Assembly (NCBI GenBank): GCA_039028975.1
Contig: JBCCHB010000024.1
Coordinates: 62,001 to 126,000 of the forward strand
Direction of reading: 5' to 3'
Origin: JAHBNG01 sp039028975
GTDB taxonomy: Bacteria; Chloroflexota; Anaerolineae; Caldilineales; Caldilineaceae
DNA: 64,000 nucleotides
Below the pieces are notes generated by a model, which did not search any database, had not been told where the DNA came from, and saw only the letters and a program-made list of their open reading frames with translations. The translations under genes and the position numbers were made by a program. Positions 1 through 8,321 of this stretch are shown one piece after another (the first letter of the stretch is position 1; every line of letters starts with the position of its first letter).

Positions 1-444
1 CATGGAAATGGGATAGTTCCATGGCGTTACAGCAGCCACGACGCCGACTGGCTGATAGTGGACCATGAAGCGCTGATTGGCTCGAGCTGATGGAATTGTC
101 TCACCATAAACTCGTTTGGCCTCTTCGGCGAACCAGAGCAGAAAATCCGCGCCATATTGGACCTCATTGCGGGCTGCTTTGAGGGGCTTGCCCTGCTCTC
201 GAGTCATTAATTGCGCCAGCTCTTCCTTATGTTCTATCATCAGTTGATAAGCTCGGTACAGAATAGCCGAACGCTCATAAGCTGTGGTGATAGACCATCG
301 CTTAAACGCAGCGTGGGCTGCCTCGATGGCTAAATTGGCTTCTGCTTCATGACCATCGGCTACTTGACCGATCTCTTCACCGGTAGCCGGATTATAGACA
401 ACAAATGTGTCTGCTGCTCCGCCCCATTCTCCATTAATAAACAT
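1..444 (-). CDS. Aldehyde dehydrogenase, N-terminal part (cut by window edge)
   Basis: The minus strand reads 148 codons from ATG at 444 to the window edge without a stop. It begins MFINGEWGG, has the YNPATGEEI stretch typical of the NAD(P)-dependent aldehyde dehydrogenase superfamily, a REQGKP motif, and ends in TPWNYPIS, the conserved loop that precedes the cofactor-binding segment. The catalytic Cys and Glu lie beyond the window. Subfamily resemblance is to succinate-semialdehyde/glycolaldehyde-type enzymes (REQGKP, TPWNYP), but the substrate cannot be fixed from this fragment. AAGGA lies about 14 nt upstream of the ATG; an in-frame stop further upstream makes 444 the first usable ATG. Confidence 0.9.
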   Translation of the reverse strand, partial: MFINGEWGGAADTFVVYNPATGEEIGQVADGHEAEANLAIEAAHAAFKRWSITTAYERSAILYRAYQLMIEHKEELAQLMTREQGKPLKAARNEVQYGADFLLWFAEEAKRVYGETIPSARANQRFMVHYQPVGVVAAVTPWNYPISM

Positions 445-559
445 ATGTTGAGTCTCATGTCCTTGTCTAAAAGAGATTAAAGCTCAAACTACGACTTTGA
501 AATTGAGCTAAGTATAACAATTATATCTGGCATAGAGCTAGTCCCCTAAACCGTAGAGC

Positions 560-1396
560 TTACTCAAGCAATTCTTCCCAAAACCGTAGCGCCTCCTCGA
601 CCCGCGCAGGTTGCTGAGAGCGGTCTTCCAAACAAACGGCCGTTATCCCTGGTGCAAAGAGCGGACCAATGGGGGCAATCGCTCGCTCCACGAGCTGAGT
701 GTAAAGGTCAACTTTCTTTCTGCGATCCGATTCATCAACACACTCCCGAAACAGGGCCAAGAAACCTGGATCCTGCTTCTCTAGCAGACGAATGGCCACT
801 TTCTCACCTTGCCAAGGTAGATTTCGGATCTGAAAGTATTCTCGACAGATACTGCCAATGCCACCCATCAACATCATGTCTACGGCTGTTTCGTAGATTG
901 GATCGTTTGACTGAACCATGCGCCTAATATGGTAGAGACCCACATTTGGCCAAAACCAGGAGGCGTAACGTGCTTGATCTGAAACAGGGTTCAACCACTC
1001 AGCAGTCTTAGAACTTTCTGCAATATACTGTTTGGCCTTGGTCAATAGACCAGTCTTGTCATAAAGAATCTCGCCCAATTTTACCTTTTGTAGAAAGTAG
1101 CCCTCCATTGAGGTCGCGGGAACAGGTTGAACTTGAGCTAATAACTCAGTGACCATAGAGGTCCTGTTAATGACAACGTCCGCCATCCGTCCGTCAATGT
1201 GAGTCATCATCTGAAAGATCCCCACAGGAATCTGGTTGACCAAGATCAGCAGGTCATAGTCGCTGATTGGGGAAATGGTATCCGTTGCCCGCGAGCCAAA
1301 TGACAGCAGTCCATCAACGAATGCTGAATTCTGTAGGCGGGCAATCAGATCATCGAATCGTAAGGTATGAGAAATACTCTCTTTGGTGAATATCAT
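560..1396 (-). CDS. Nucleotidyltransferase-domain protein
   Basis: A 278-residue protein with a clear NTP-transferase fold signature near the N-terminus: FGSRATDTISPISDYDLL matches the GSxAxG(x)nSDxDL motif, in which two Asp residues bind the metal. The family includes MNT-type antitoxin enzymes, aminoglycoside nucleotidyltransferases and tRNA-modifying enzymes. Two thirds of the protein is helical and of unknown type, similar in layout to stand-alone nucleotidyltransferases that modify small molecules. No HEPN partner gene is adjacent, so a toxin-antitoxin role is not supported. Start at 1396 has AAAGGA about 8 nt upstream. It is a single-gene unit followed by about 115 nt before the aldehyde dehydrogenase. 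Confidence 0.75.
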   Translation of the reverse strand: MIFTKESISHTLRFDDLIARLQNSAFVDGLLSFGSRATDTISPISDYDLLILVNQIPVGIFQMMTHIDGRMADVVINRTSMVTELLAQVQPVPATSMEGYFLQKVKLGEILYDKTGLLTKAKQYIAESSKTAEWLNPVSDQARYASWFWPNVGLYHIRRMVQSNDPIYETAVDMMLMGGIGSICREYFQIRNLPWQGEKVAIRLLEKQDPGFLALFRECVDESDRRKKVDLYTQLVERAIAPIGPLFAPGITAVCLEDRSQQPARVEEALRFWEELLE

Positions 1397-1446
1397 TGAA
1401 TCTATCCTTTCCGCAAAAAATTAAGTGTAGTCTCACCAATCAAATA

Positions 1447-1471
1447 CACCCGACTTCTGAGAAGTCGGGTG
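1447..1471. repeat. Perfect hairpin, REP-like or terminator
   Basis: An 11-bp perfect stem (CACCCGACTTC / GAAGTCGGGTG) with a TGA loop sits in the 141-bp gap between the Uma2 gene and the nucleotidyltransferase. No long T run follows on either strand, so it is either a weak terminator for the Uma2 gene or a dispersed palindrome. Similar ACCCGACTTCT palindromes occur in many bacterial genomes (from memory, not searched). Confidence 0.6.
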
Positions 1472-1537
1472 AAATCAGAAAAATGATAGAATCGTATAAT
1501 TGCTACACAAAACTGAACTGTTTAATTCAAACCGTCC

Positions 1538-2419
1538 CTATCCATTCCCATCCTGATTTTTGGCAATCGAGTTGATTTCATTCTCCGACAGCCCGGTTGC
1601 CTTAGCAATCAGGGCTACATCCATGCCCTGTCTCAACATATTTTCGGCTACAGTAGCAATGCCTTCTTTACGCCACTCATCGGCCACTTCGCCGACAACG
1701 GCCTCAGCCGAGACTCGCTCATCAAAGATGTCAGCCAAACGACGTGCCCAACCAGGAAGTAATTCGCAATCGATTGTCTCGTTTATGGTATAGGTCGTTG
1801 GATTTTCCTGCTCGTCCACTCGATAGACGTGAATGCATTTGTTTGGTTCATCTACATCCCAAACAATGAGTGTACCGTTATCAAAGTATTTGGTTCTCTT
1901 TAATCGATCTCTCGTGCGTGTATTGGATGGCGAACGGGATTCGATAACCAATTCTGGACGTTTGGATAAGAGAGGTCGATCCCTGGGGCCATGGGGGGTA
2001 AAGTCATTATCTAATCTTTGCCAGGAGATTAATGCTGCGTCGGGGATGATCTCATTTCCACTATCCAGTACGCACTCGGTGCCATCTGGCAACACCTGTC
2101 CCCAATTTGCCTTACGTGCTGGAACACTTAACATGTCTTGTATATTCCCCAATACCGTTCGTTCAAATTTATCCGCCATAGGTCGCCACACGATCCATCC
2201 GTTGTATAGTTCAACTGCATAGCCATTCTCCAAAATCTCTTCCATGTCTGCTACCCGATATCGACCCAAAGGACGTCCTTCAGCCTCCAGGGGATCGTCT
2301 AACCAGTCAGACGTGTCCAGATGGCTTATCGTACCGTTTTGGCTGACAGTTGATGGATGTACTGGCGGCGTGCTGGATGGTGGAATAGATGTCTTTATAG
2401 TTGTTTTTGTTGCCCCCAT
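1538..2419 (-). CDS. Uma2 family (DUF820) putative endonuclease
   Basis: A 293-residue Uma2/DUF820 protein. The PD-(D/E)XK-like core is visible: IIPDAALIS, then PELVIESRSPSNTRTRDRLKRTKYFDNG, followed by LIVWDVDEPNKCIHVYR. The family is restriction-endonuclease-like and greatly expanded in Cyanobacteria, Chloroflexota and a few other phyla; its biological role is not settled. The canonical VEVxSPS acidic residue appears here as VIESRSPS, so the active-site Glu is kept. The C-terminal 50 residues (RRLADIFDERVSAEAV through LSENEINSIAKN) look like the helical tail with GLSxxEI found in related transposase-like DUFs. The start is supported by AAAGGAAAG about 6 nt upstream. A 12-copy minisatellite lies directly upstream of the gene. 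Confidence 0.8.
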   Translation of the reverse strand: MGATKTTIKTSIPPSSTPPVHPSTVSQNGTISHLDTSDWLDDPLEAEGRPLGRYRVADMEEILENGYAVELYNGWIVWRPMADKFERTVLGNIQDMLSVPARKANWGQVLPDGTECVLDSGNEIIPDAALISWQRLDNDFTPHGPRDRPLLSKRPELVIESRSPSNTRTRDRLKRTKYFDNGTLIVWDVDEPNKCIHVYRVDEQENPTTYTINETIDCELLPGWARRLADIFDERVSAEAVVGEVADEWRKEGIATVAENMLRQGMDVALIAKATGLSENEINSIAKNQDGNG

Positions 2420-2461
2420 TCTTCTTTCCTTTATAGAGAATTTCCATGTCCCACTAGTGAA

Positions 2462-2569
2462 TAGACATGGTAGACATGGTAGACATGGTAGACATGGTAG
2501 ACATGGTAGACATGGTAGACATGGTAGACATGGTAGACATGGTAGACATGGTAGACATGGCTATACTAT
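2462..2569. repeat. Minisatellite, 12 exact copies of a 9-bp unit (TAGACATGG)
   Basis: Exact head-to-tail copies of TAGACATGG fill 108 bp in the gap upstream of the Uma2 gene (start 2419), 42 bp from its start codon. No spacers are present, so it is not a CRISPR array. The perfect identity of all copies suggests recent slippage or expansion; copy number may vary between strains and change promoter spacing of the Uma2 gene (inference). Confidence 0.95.
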
Positions 2570-2688
2570 GGACCTGAAATCATTATAACACACGGATGTT
2601 AGACTACAAGAGCATTGCTGTTCGGGAAAGTATCGTGGAGCGCAATTGTTAGCAAAAACGATCAATGCATGCACAAATCTGTATCTTC

Positions 2689-4299
2689 TCAATCATGATG
2701 CTCCAGAAAGTAGGGATGGACCTTCACCCTAATCGCCCACTCATTCCATTCCTGCGCCAGTGTCTTGACATGATCTGGGTGTTCTTTGGCAAGGTTGGTA
2801 GTCTCGCAGCGGTCCTGCGCCATATCATAGAGTTCCCAATTCTGGTTGGGATAGCGGCTGTTTCCGCGCAATAGCTTCCATTTTCCTTTGCGGATGGCGC
2901 TGGCTTCAAAGTGATCAAAGCAGAGAGTGCGAGAAGGTAAGTTCTCTCCCTGAAAAGTGGGCGTTAGGCTCACCCCCTCCTGAGGATGAATGGCTTCGCC
3001 CTTCATTGTTTCAGGATATTCGGCCCCAGCTATTTCGCAGAGCGTAGGCATGATGTCAAAAAGATGGATGGGATCCCGAATCCAGCGGTCTGGTTGACGA
3101 ATCCCGTCGGGCCAGTGGGCTAGGAATGGACTACAGTTTCCCCCTTCGTGGTTGTAATGCTTGTACATGCGGAGTGGTGTGTTACTGAGACAGGACCATC
3201 CGCTTCCCACCGAGTGATATGTACCTGGACCGCCAACTTTTTGCAGTTCCTCACCTTGATGGAGATGGGTGACGCCTTTGCGGCTGAACTCGTCAAAGCC
3301 AAAAGGACCCCACTCGTAGCACGCCCCATTGTCGCTGGTAAAGATGATAAGTGTGTTGTCTAATTGCCCCTTTTCCTCCAGGAGATCGATGATGCGGCCC
3401 ACACCCCGATCGATGTGTTCAATCATAGCTGCGAACACAGCCATGCGGTAGGTTAGATCCTCCTGGCGATCTGCTGGCAGCTCATCCCACGCTGGATTCT
3501 GCTTACCGCTGTATCCATTGGCGATGTTGTTGTCTTCCTCAATTGGAATAAGCGAACGTTCTGTAAAAGCCCAGGTGTCGGTAGCCAATCCGGATTCTTT
3601 TTGCCGTTGATACCGCTCTTCACGCAAGATATCCCAGCCACAGCGGTAGATGTCCAGATAGGAATCTCTGGTCTCGGTTGGAGCGTGGAGTGGGAAATGG
3701 GGAGCAGAGTGGGCCAGGTAGAGAAACCAGGGTGCATCGTCCTCGTCGGTATCGTCAGTGGCTTGATTGAGAAACTCAACCGCATAGTCATTGAAGGCTT
3801 CCGTGGCAAAGTAGTTCTCATTTGAATAAGAAAGTTCGGCCACACGGGATTCCGGTAGGCGATGATAGTGCTGCTGCTCCCACTGGGGCGCGCTATGACC
3901 TTTGACAAAACCGTAGTATTCGTCAAAGCCACGCGTTGTAGGATCCAGCTCATCTCCCACATGCCATTTACCCACTCCATAAGTGCGATACCCGGCTGTT
4001 GTGAGGACTTCGGCCAGTGTGGCACAGTTATTATTTAAACGGCCCAAGTAGGCTGGTCCCAGTTCTTCCGTTCGATCCGGCCCCGTAAAGTTGGCGATCC
4101 CCGCTTGATGGGAATAGAGTCCCGTTAGAAGAGATGCACGAGATGGACAACAGCGAGCCGAGTTATAACTTTGGGTGAATCGCAGTCCATTGGCGGCCAG
4201 CCGATCCAAATTGGGGGTGCGAACCTCGCCTCCATACGAACCAAGATCAGAGTAGCCCATATCATCAACGAGGATGACGATAATGTTTGGTTTTTCCAT
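2689..4299 (-). CDS. Type I sulfatase (arylsulfatase A family)
   Basis: A 536-residue formylglycine-dependent sulfatase. It starts with NIIVILVDDMGYSDLG, whose Asp pair binds Ca2+. The sulfatase signature C-x-P-S-R is at residues 50-54 (CCPSR followed by ASLLTG), with Cys50 the expected formylglycine precursor. GVGKWHVG near residue 110 is the second family motif, and FTSDNGA in the middle supplies metal ligands. The length fits the arylsulfatase/choline-sulfatase/heparan-type group. It hydrolyses sulfate esters; the exact substrate is open. No signal peptide is visible, so it is probably cytosolic, and a formylglycine-generating enzyme must be encoded elsewhere. The 3' end is 269 nt from the Uma2 start; the upstream gap is over 500 nt. 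Confidence 0.93.
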   Translation of the reverse strand: MEKPNIIVILVDDMGYSDLGSYGGEVRTPNLDRLAANGLRFTQSYNSARCCPSRASLLTGLYSHQAGIANFTGPDRTEELGPAYLGRLNNNCATLAEVLTTAGYRTYGVGKWHVGDELDPTTRGFDEYYGFVKGHSAPQWEQQHYHRLPESRVAELSYSNENYFATEAFNDYAVEFLNQATDDTDEDDAPWFLYLAHSAPHFPLHAPTETRDSYLDIYRCGWDILREERYQRQKESGLATDTWAFTERSLIPIEEDNNIANGYSGKQNPAWDELPADRQEDLTYRMAVFAAMIEHIDRGVGRIIDLLEEKGQLDNTLIIFTSDNGACYEWGPFGFDEFSRKGVTHLHQGEELQKVGGPGTYHSVGSGWSCLSNTPLRMYKHYNHEGGNCSPFLAHWPDGIRQPDRWIRDPIHLFDIMPTLCEIAGAEYPETMKGEAIHPQEGVSLTPTFQGENLPSRTLCFDHFEASAIRKGKWKLLRGNSRYPNQNWELYDMAQDRCETTNLAKEHPDHVKTLAQEWNEWAIRVKVHPYFLEHHD

Positions 4300-4355
4300 A
4301 GGATTTTTATCTCAAGTTTGGGTAGTATTTTGATGGGAGCACTTTGGGGGCGAGA

Positions 4356-4392
4356 ATGCATTGCATTGGGGTACGTGCCGAATGCAGTGCAT
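4356..4392. repeat. Imperfect inverted repeat upstream of sulfatase
   Basis: ATGCATTGCATT (4356-4367) and AATGCAGTGCAT (4381-4392) pair at 11 of 12 positions around a 13-nt loop. The pairing can be extended imperfectly outward (GGGGCGAGA against TTCGCTTGCCCC). It lies 57 bp upstream of the sulfatase start, so it could be a regulator site, an RNA hairpin or a dispersed palindrome. Confidence 0.55.
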
Positions 4393-4573
4393 CGCATTCT
4401 TCTTCGCTTGCCCCGAAACTTAGATGCTCGCTATTTTGGTTTCTGATTAGTACCGAGCCAAACCATATCTTGATACTTTGGGCAAGAAAATTTTGAATGG
4501 CGAATTGCGTTTTGCGAAGCAGTCGCTTGCAACCACAGTGAATAGTGGATGTAGATGTCTTGAAAACGAACCC

Positions 4574-4612
4574 GTTCACCGTTCACCATTCACCATTCAC
4601 CATTCACCATTC
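4574..4612. repeat. 7-bp tandem repeat, about 5 copies (RTTCACC)
   Basis: Two copies of GTTCACC are followed by three of ATTCACC and a partial copy. It is non-coding and in the middle of the sulfatase/dehydrogenase gap. Similar TTCAC-rich tracts occur at 38995-39010 and 39170-39190. Confidence 0.8.
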
Positions 4613-4825
4613 TCGCTCGTCCGCGTTGAGATGTTATCCCATCATACGTGTAAAACTTAAGGATTGATGACTCGCTCTAAGTGCAACGCACAGAGAAAAG
4701 GTTCTCTTTATGAGCGATAGTCAAGAAGCCCCGTACGTCGCACTTTTTGCTTACGTTAACAAATATGGGTGTCGTATTCTTTACTGTTATTCGAGAGTAG
4801 CCCAAATTAAGTGCTACCGTCAAAC

Positions 4826-5914
4826 TTATAGTGCTGTCGCCGTTCCTGACATGTACGTATTGATGGCCCCAATGATCAACTCAATATCCAGCTTCGATTC
4901 AGCCAGCGGTGCTCGACACTCCGTTCCGTTGACAATGCAATCATGGAAATGTCGCAGCTCCCGTATAAACGCACTTTCCCAATCGATGTGTGGCTCCTGT
5001 CTGTAGGTCGTCCCTCTCTCGTCAATGCCTTGGATCATCACAGTGGCCAGAATGCCTTTTGAAAAACCCGTGGGGTACGAGACAATCACCCGCTTGGCAT
5101 CGCCGTAGACTTCCAGCGTCTCCTTAAAATCCCATAGGTCGGGCAGGTCAATCCACGAAGCAATCGCGCGGAAGCCGTCGGCATACTCCAACGTTGTGGA
5201 CCAAGCTCTACCGCCGCTCCAAATTTCGGTGCTCACCACTCGCTTGGGCTGACCAAGAGCGTGGCGCATGGTATATATGTCGTGAATCATGCTGCCAGAG
5301 AGGCCAAAGAAGGCCCGTTCCACGTGGGCTGGCACATCACCAATAGCCTCTTTAACAGACGCGGTCCTCGCTACATTTCGCTCGTTTGCAGCACTTTGGG
5401 GAATATCGTTAAAGCTCTCGACTTTGAACTGACGAACGTGCAGGTCATTATGGGGATGGAGGTGGTTAACTTGGACGAACTGGATATTCTCCATGCTCCC
5501 GATTTCGCGTCGAGCATATTCATAGCCAGGATCAAATATCTTCATATAGCCGGATTGTCCTACTTTGCCAGACTTTTGGCAGGCGTTGGTCATGGCTGCG
5601 ATCTCCTCTAGGGAGAAGCAGACTGGCTTTTCCACAAATGCGTGCTTCCCAGCGTTAAATGAATCGATGGCAATTTGTGTTTTGGGATCCGATTGACAGA
5701 GTAAGACTGCGTCCACATCGGCGGACAACAGATCCCGATAATCGGTCACGTGCTTGGGGATGTTAAACCGATTGGCTACATACTCGGCTGCCCCCGCTGA
5801 AACGTCACAGACGCAAGTGACGTCGAAGAGTTCCTGTAATTCAAAGAGATTGGGCATGTGATGAACTTGGGCAATGGCACCGCAGCCAATGATGCCCATT
5901 TTTACGCGAGTCAT
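4826..5914 (-). CDS. Gfo/Idh/MocA family NAD(P)-dependent dehydrogenase
   Basis: A 362-residue oxidoreductase. MGIIGCGAIAQVHH is the N-terminal Rossmann GxGxxA-type NAD(P)-binding loop, and FVEKPVCFSLEE carries the family EKP motif, whose Lys is catalytic. The second half is the alpha/beta substrate-binding domain. Members oxidise or reduce sugars, inositols and related polyols; the substrate here is unknown. Start 5914 is supported by GGAG 8 nt upstream (GGAGAAACCAAA-ATG). The leader carries three direct repeats of a 15/16-bp motif that is also present in the leader of the cupin gene at 12477. Neighbouring sulfatase and ABC sugar transporter suggest carbohydrate degradation. Confidence 0.9.
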   Translation of the reverse strand: MTRVKMGIIGCGAIAQVHHMPNLFELQELFDVTCVCDVSAGAAEYVANRFNIPKHVTDYRDLLSADVDAVLLCQSDPKTQIAIDSFNAGKHAFVEKPVCFSLEEIAAMTNACQKSGKVGQSGYMKIFDPGYEYARREIGSMENIQFVQVNHLHPHNDLHVRQFKVESFNDIPQSAANERNVARTASVKEAIGDVPAHVERAFFGLSGSMIHDIYTMRHALGQPKRVVSTEIWSGGRAWSTTLEYADGFRAIASWIDLPDLWDFKETLEVYGDAKRVIVSYPTGFSKGILATVMIQGIDERGTTYRQEPHIDWESAFIRELRHFHDCIVNGTECRAPLAESKLDIELIIGAINTYMSGTATAL

Positions 5915-5927
5915 TTTGGTTTCTCCA

Positions 5928-5974
5928 TTTGGTTAAAAAGTCGTTTGGCTAGGAAGTCTTTTGGTCAGAAAGTC
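5928..5974 (-). promoter_or_regulatory. Three direct repeats in leader of the Gfo/Idh/MocA gene
   Basis: On the minus strand, three tandem units GACTTTCTGACCAAAA, GACTTCCTAGCCAAAC and GACTTTTTAACCAAA end just before the SD site. The consensus GACTTYYTRRCCAAA also occurs once before the cupin gene (12489-12504). Such repeats could be operator sites or a translational leader; function is inferred only from position. Confidence 0.5.
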
Positions 5975-6059
5975 GATGTTCAGTAGATAGCAATCTAATT
6001 GAAGTGGGTCAAATTGACTTTGGACTAAGTGACCAAGCGACTGGGGACTACAGCCATTT

Positions 6060-7505
6060 CTAATCTTCAGCACCTATTTGGTTTTCAATTCGCTGTCTAT
6101 GTCGGGCTTCAGCCAACTCAACCAAATATACATTCCATCCAGCTTCAAACTCAGCAGTGGACGTATCAAAGACTGCGGGGATCAGATTAGCCCAGGTATG
6201 GTACACGCCTAAACCGTGGGCCAGGGGAGCAATTTTATCAGAGCCGTACGTTACGATAGCGTATTCAATCATCGATTCAGCCAGCATGTAAGCGTGCATC
6301 ATCTCACTGCGTTTGGGCCATGCGTTGGGGTCCGTAGCAAGTAGGGCACCCAGATAGACTGCTGTCTCTTGGTAACTCGATGAATCAAATCGTTCAGCAG
6401 CTTCTTGGTGCCAAGGAGAGCGGTACCCAAGCAGCTCTTTTTGCAGCCAGCCATTGAGCGCCCAAGCCACCCGTTCCCAACGATATTGGTAGAATTCTCC
6501 TTTTGATGCCACCGCGCTACGGACGCTCATGTAGACTAAACGCTCGATCATGAGCTGTGCAAGCCACTCTTCATCGCTGTAGTTGGCTGGGATTCTAACG
6601 GCCAGCGGAGAGGAGATTCGCTGACGAAGACCGACTGATATCTGACTCGTAACGTCTCTTGGGACCGAGATAAAGGTCAATTTGGTCCTGCGCCCGTCTC
6701 TCAAGTCGCTTTCAGTTGGCTCAAGAGGTGAATTGATTTCTAGCATCTGTTGCAACCGAACGTAGGCCCGGTCTACCTTCGCAGCAACGGCCGTAATCTG
6801 CTCACGCTCAATCGCTTGAAATTCAAAACGCAGATTTTCGGTTTCCAGCCAGCTAGTTTCACCCAGAAGAGTATCCGTTAGTTCGGCGGGTCCCCATACG
6901 TCACCATGCATTTGATAAAATCGGTTCTCTCGATACGTGCCATAGTGCCAACGTTCATCAGCCGGATCTTCGACAAGAACGGTTGCTACCGCTAGCGCAT
7001 TATAGAGTTCAACCGACAAAAATTTCTCACGCTCTATTGAGTTAAAGAGTGACGGATCGGGTCGTCCGAGCAACAGCGAGTGATCTTCTGCAGAAGCGGT
7101 GGCATTGTTCATTTGTCCCTGACAGCACTTTTGGGCCACGCTTCGCACGAAGGAATGATCATAGATGGCCAGTTCACGTAAAGCATCAGAGTTCCCCAAA
7201 CTTGTTTCAGCCAACAGCTGGCCTTCAAGCGCTAGAATATCCCGAATACTCTGTTGTTCGAGTATCTGCTTCTGCTCTTCCAGCATTTTCGTTTGCAGCT
7301 CAGGATGGGGAGAGAAGCTGGCCACGGCTGTGAACATGACGGCTATCACCGCCACTCCCCGCAGAATCTGGTAGAGAAGGAGCCGTTCAGGTTGGCTATG
7401 AGACGTGACTACTGGCCTATTTGTCTGCGTGTCGGCGACCAGAGCATTTTGCAGAAATTGCTCTTCTCCAACGTGCCAGTCTAGGGATTGAGAAGGGTGA
7501 GGCAT
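6060..7505 (-). CDS. Membrane-anchored protein of unknown function, peptidase-MA-like C-terminus
   Basis: A 481-residue protein I do not recognise with certainty. Residues about 40-65 (LLLYQILRGVAVIAVMFTAVASF) form one membrane span, preceded by a short charged N-terminus, so the bulk is probably outside the cytoplasm. A short coiled-coil-like segment (LQTKMLEEQKQILEQQS) follows. The last 250 residues have the layout of gluzincin peptidase-MA-like proteins (VAWALNGWLQKEL, an MIEYAIVTYGSDKI-type helix, then EFEAGWNVYL), but no HExxH zinc motif is present, so it would be catalytically dead or unrelated. The start codon overlaps the stop of the upstream Uma2 gene by one base (TAATG), which implies translational coupling. 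Confidence 0.6.
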   Translation of the reverse strand: MPHPSQSLDWHVGEEQFLQNALVADTQTNRPVVTSHSQPERLLLYQILRGVAVIAVMFTAVASFSPHPELQTKMLEEQKQILEQQSIRDILALEGQLLAETSLGNSDALRELAIYDHSFVRSVAQKCCQGQMNNATASAEDHSLLLGRPDPSLFNSIEREKFLSVELYNALAVATVLVEDPADERWHYGTYRENRFYQMHGDVWGPAELTDTLLGETSWLETENLRFEFQAIEREQITAVAAKVDRAYVRLQQMLEINSPLEPTESDLRDGRRTKLTFISVPRDVTSQISVGLRQRISSPLAVRIPANYSDEEWLAQLMIERLVYMSVRSAVASKGEFYQYRWERVAWALNGWLQKELLGYRSPWHQEAAERFDSSSYQETAVYLGALLATDPNAWPKRSEMMHAYMLAESMIEYAIVTYGSDKIAPLAHGLGVYHTWANLIPAVFDTSTAEFEAGWNVYLVELAEARHRQRIENQIGAED

Positions 7506-8098
7506 TACTGAAAGAGAGTTTTGGCAATGATCTGGATACCCGCCAGCACCTTTGATTCAATCGATTCATCACCAGAGAATTCACCGAGAGAAGCGTACTC
7601 GCCATTGGATAGGGTATACACTTCTACAACCTTGGTGCGCGGATTGGTAATCCAATATTCGGCCACACCTGCCTGTTCATATGAGGTGAACTTGACAACC
7701 CGATCCAGACGAATGCTGCTGGGTGAAATGACCTCCACCACCAAATCGTGGGCACCCTCAAAAAACTGAATCGGTGTTTGTGGCCAGCGGTCAGCTCGTA
7801 CAAAGAGGACGTCGGGCATGACCGGACGGCTCTCTTCTGACAGATGAACTTCAAATGGGGCGACTAATACAATCCCTAGTTGATTTGCTTTCACAAAGTT
7901 GCGCATTTCACTAGAAATTTCTGTTACGGTAAATTGATGTTGTGCGTTTGGTGCGTTTGCCGCGTATAGTGTTCCCTCAATGATCTCATAGCGACGACCG
8001 TCATCGGGTAAGGCTAAATAGTCTTGGTAAGTCCAGCGTTTCTGAGTGGAGTCGACTTTAGGTTCTACAATTGGTTTTGTCAGGACTGCGTCCGTCAT
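7505..8098 (-). CDS. Uma2 family (DUF820) putative endonuclease
   Basis: A 197-residue Uma2 protein with all core elements: RRYEIIEGTLYAANAP near the N-terminus, PVMPDVLFVRADR, then DLVVEVISPSSIRLDRVVKFTSYEQAGVAEYWI, in which VEVISPS carries the catalytic Glu of the PD-(D/E)XK-like site. The open frame could begin further upstream, but ATG at 8098 (MTDAVLTKP) has AGGA upstream and matches the usual Uma2 length. Its stop overlaps the start of the membrane protein gene (TAATG), so the two form an operon. It is only distantly similar to the other Uma2 protein at 1538-2419. Confidence 0.85.
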   Translation of the reverse strand: MTDAVLTKPIVEPKVDSTQKRWTYQDYLALPDDGRRYEIIEGTLYAANAPNAQHQFTVTEISSEMRNFVKANQLGIVLVAPFEVHLSEESRPVMPDVLFVRADRWPQTPIQFFEGAHDLVVEVISPSSIRLDRVVKFTSYEQAGVAEYWITNPRTKVVEVYTLSNGEYASLGEFSGDESIESKVLAGIQIIAKTLFQ

Positions 8099-8169
8099 GA
8101 TGTCACATCCTATTGGTATCCTGCGGCCGTTTTGAAAAGAAATGTTTTCCGAATTTCTACTAGGGAAAA

Positions 8170-8193
8170 CAAACACCTGTTTTCAAACGGAGC
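8170..8193. repeat. Dispersed 24-bp motif, copy 1
   Basis: CAAACACCTG followed by TTTTCAAACGGAGC, upstream of the Uma2 gene. The same 24 bp occur at 21330-21353 with only two differences (G/A twice), and a shorter core, TTTCAAACGAAGCT, is on the minus strand at 57257-57270. A diverged copy is at about 17041-17060 (CCTGTTTTCAAAGCAAC). Function unknown. Confidence 0.6.
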
Positions 8194-8321
8194 AGAGTAT
8201 AGATTAGATCATCTATAGTGTTCTCACAGCCACAATTATATAGCACCCACTGAGGGAAAGCAATCGCGCTTAAAACATCTTTGATCAAAGACCCTCTTTC
8301 TGAACTGGAATAATCTGTCTA

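Larger units (their letters stand above)
4300..4825. other. Intergenic region with hairpin and short repeats
   Basis: I found no credible gene in this 526-bp stretch; short open frames here lack family features. It contains a long imperfect inverted repeat centred at 4356-4392 and a 7-bp tandem repeat at 4574-4612, listed separately. It should carry the sulfatase promoter (minus strand) and the end of the Gfo/Idh/MocA transcript, but no clear -35/-10 pair stands out. Confidence 0.6.

Noticed and set aside
560..1396. MNT/HEPN toxin-antitoxin pair
   Set aside because: The nucleotidyltransferase motif is clear but there is no HEPN partner gene next to it.
2462..2569. CRISPR-like array
   Set aside because: Units are 9 bp, exact and without spacers; no cas genes in the window.
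2244..2588. Plus-strand open frame with repeated Arg-His-Gly
   Set aside because: It is only the 9-bp minisatellite read as protein (unit is a multiple of three) plus the antisense of the Uma2 gene; no family features.
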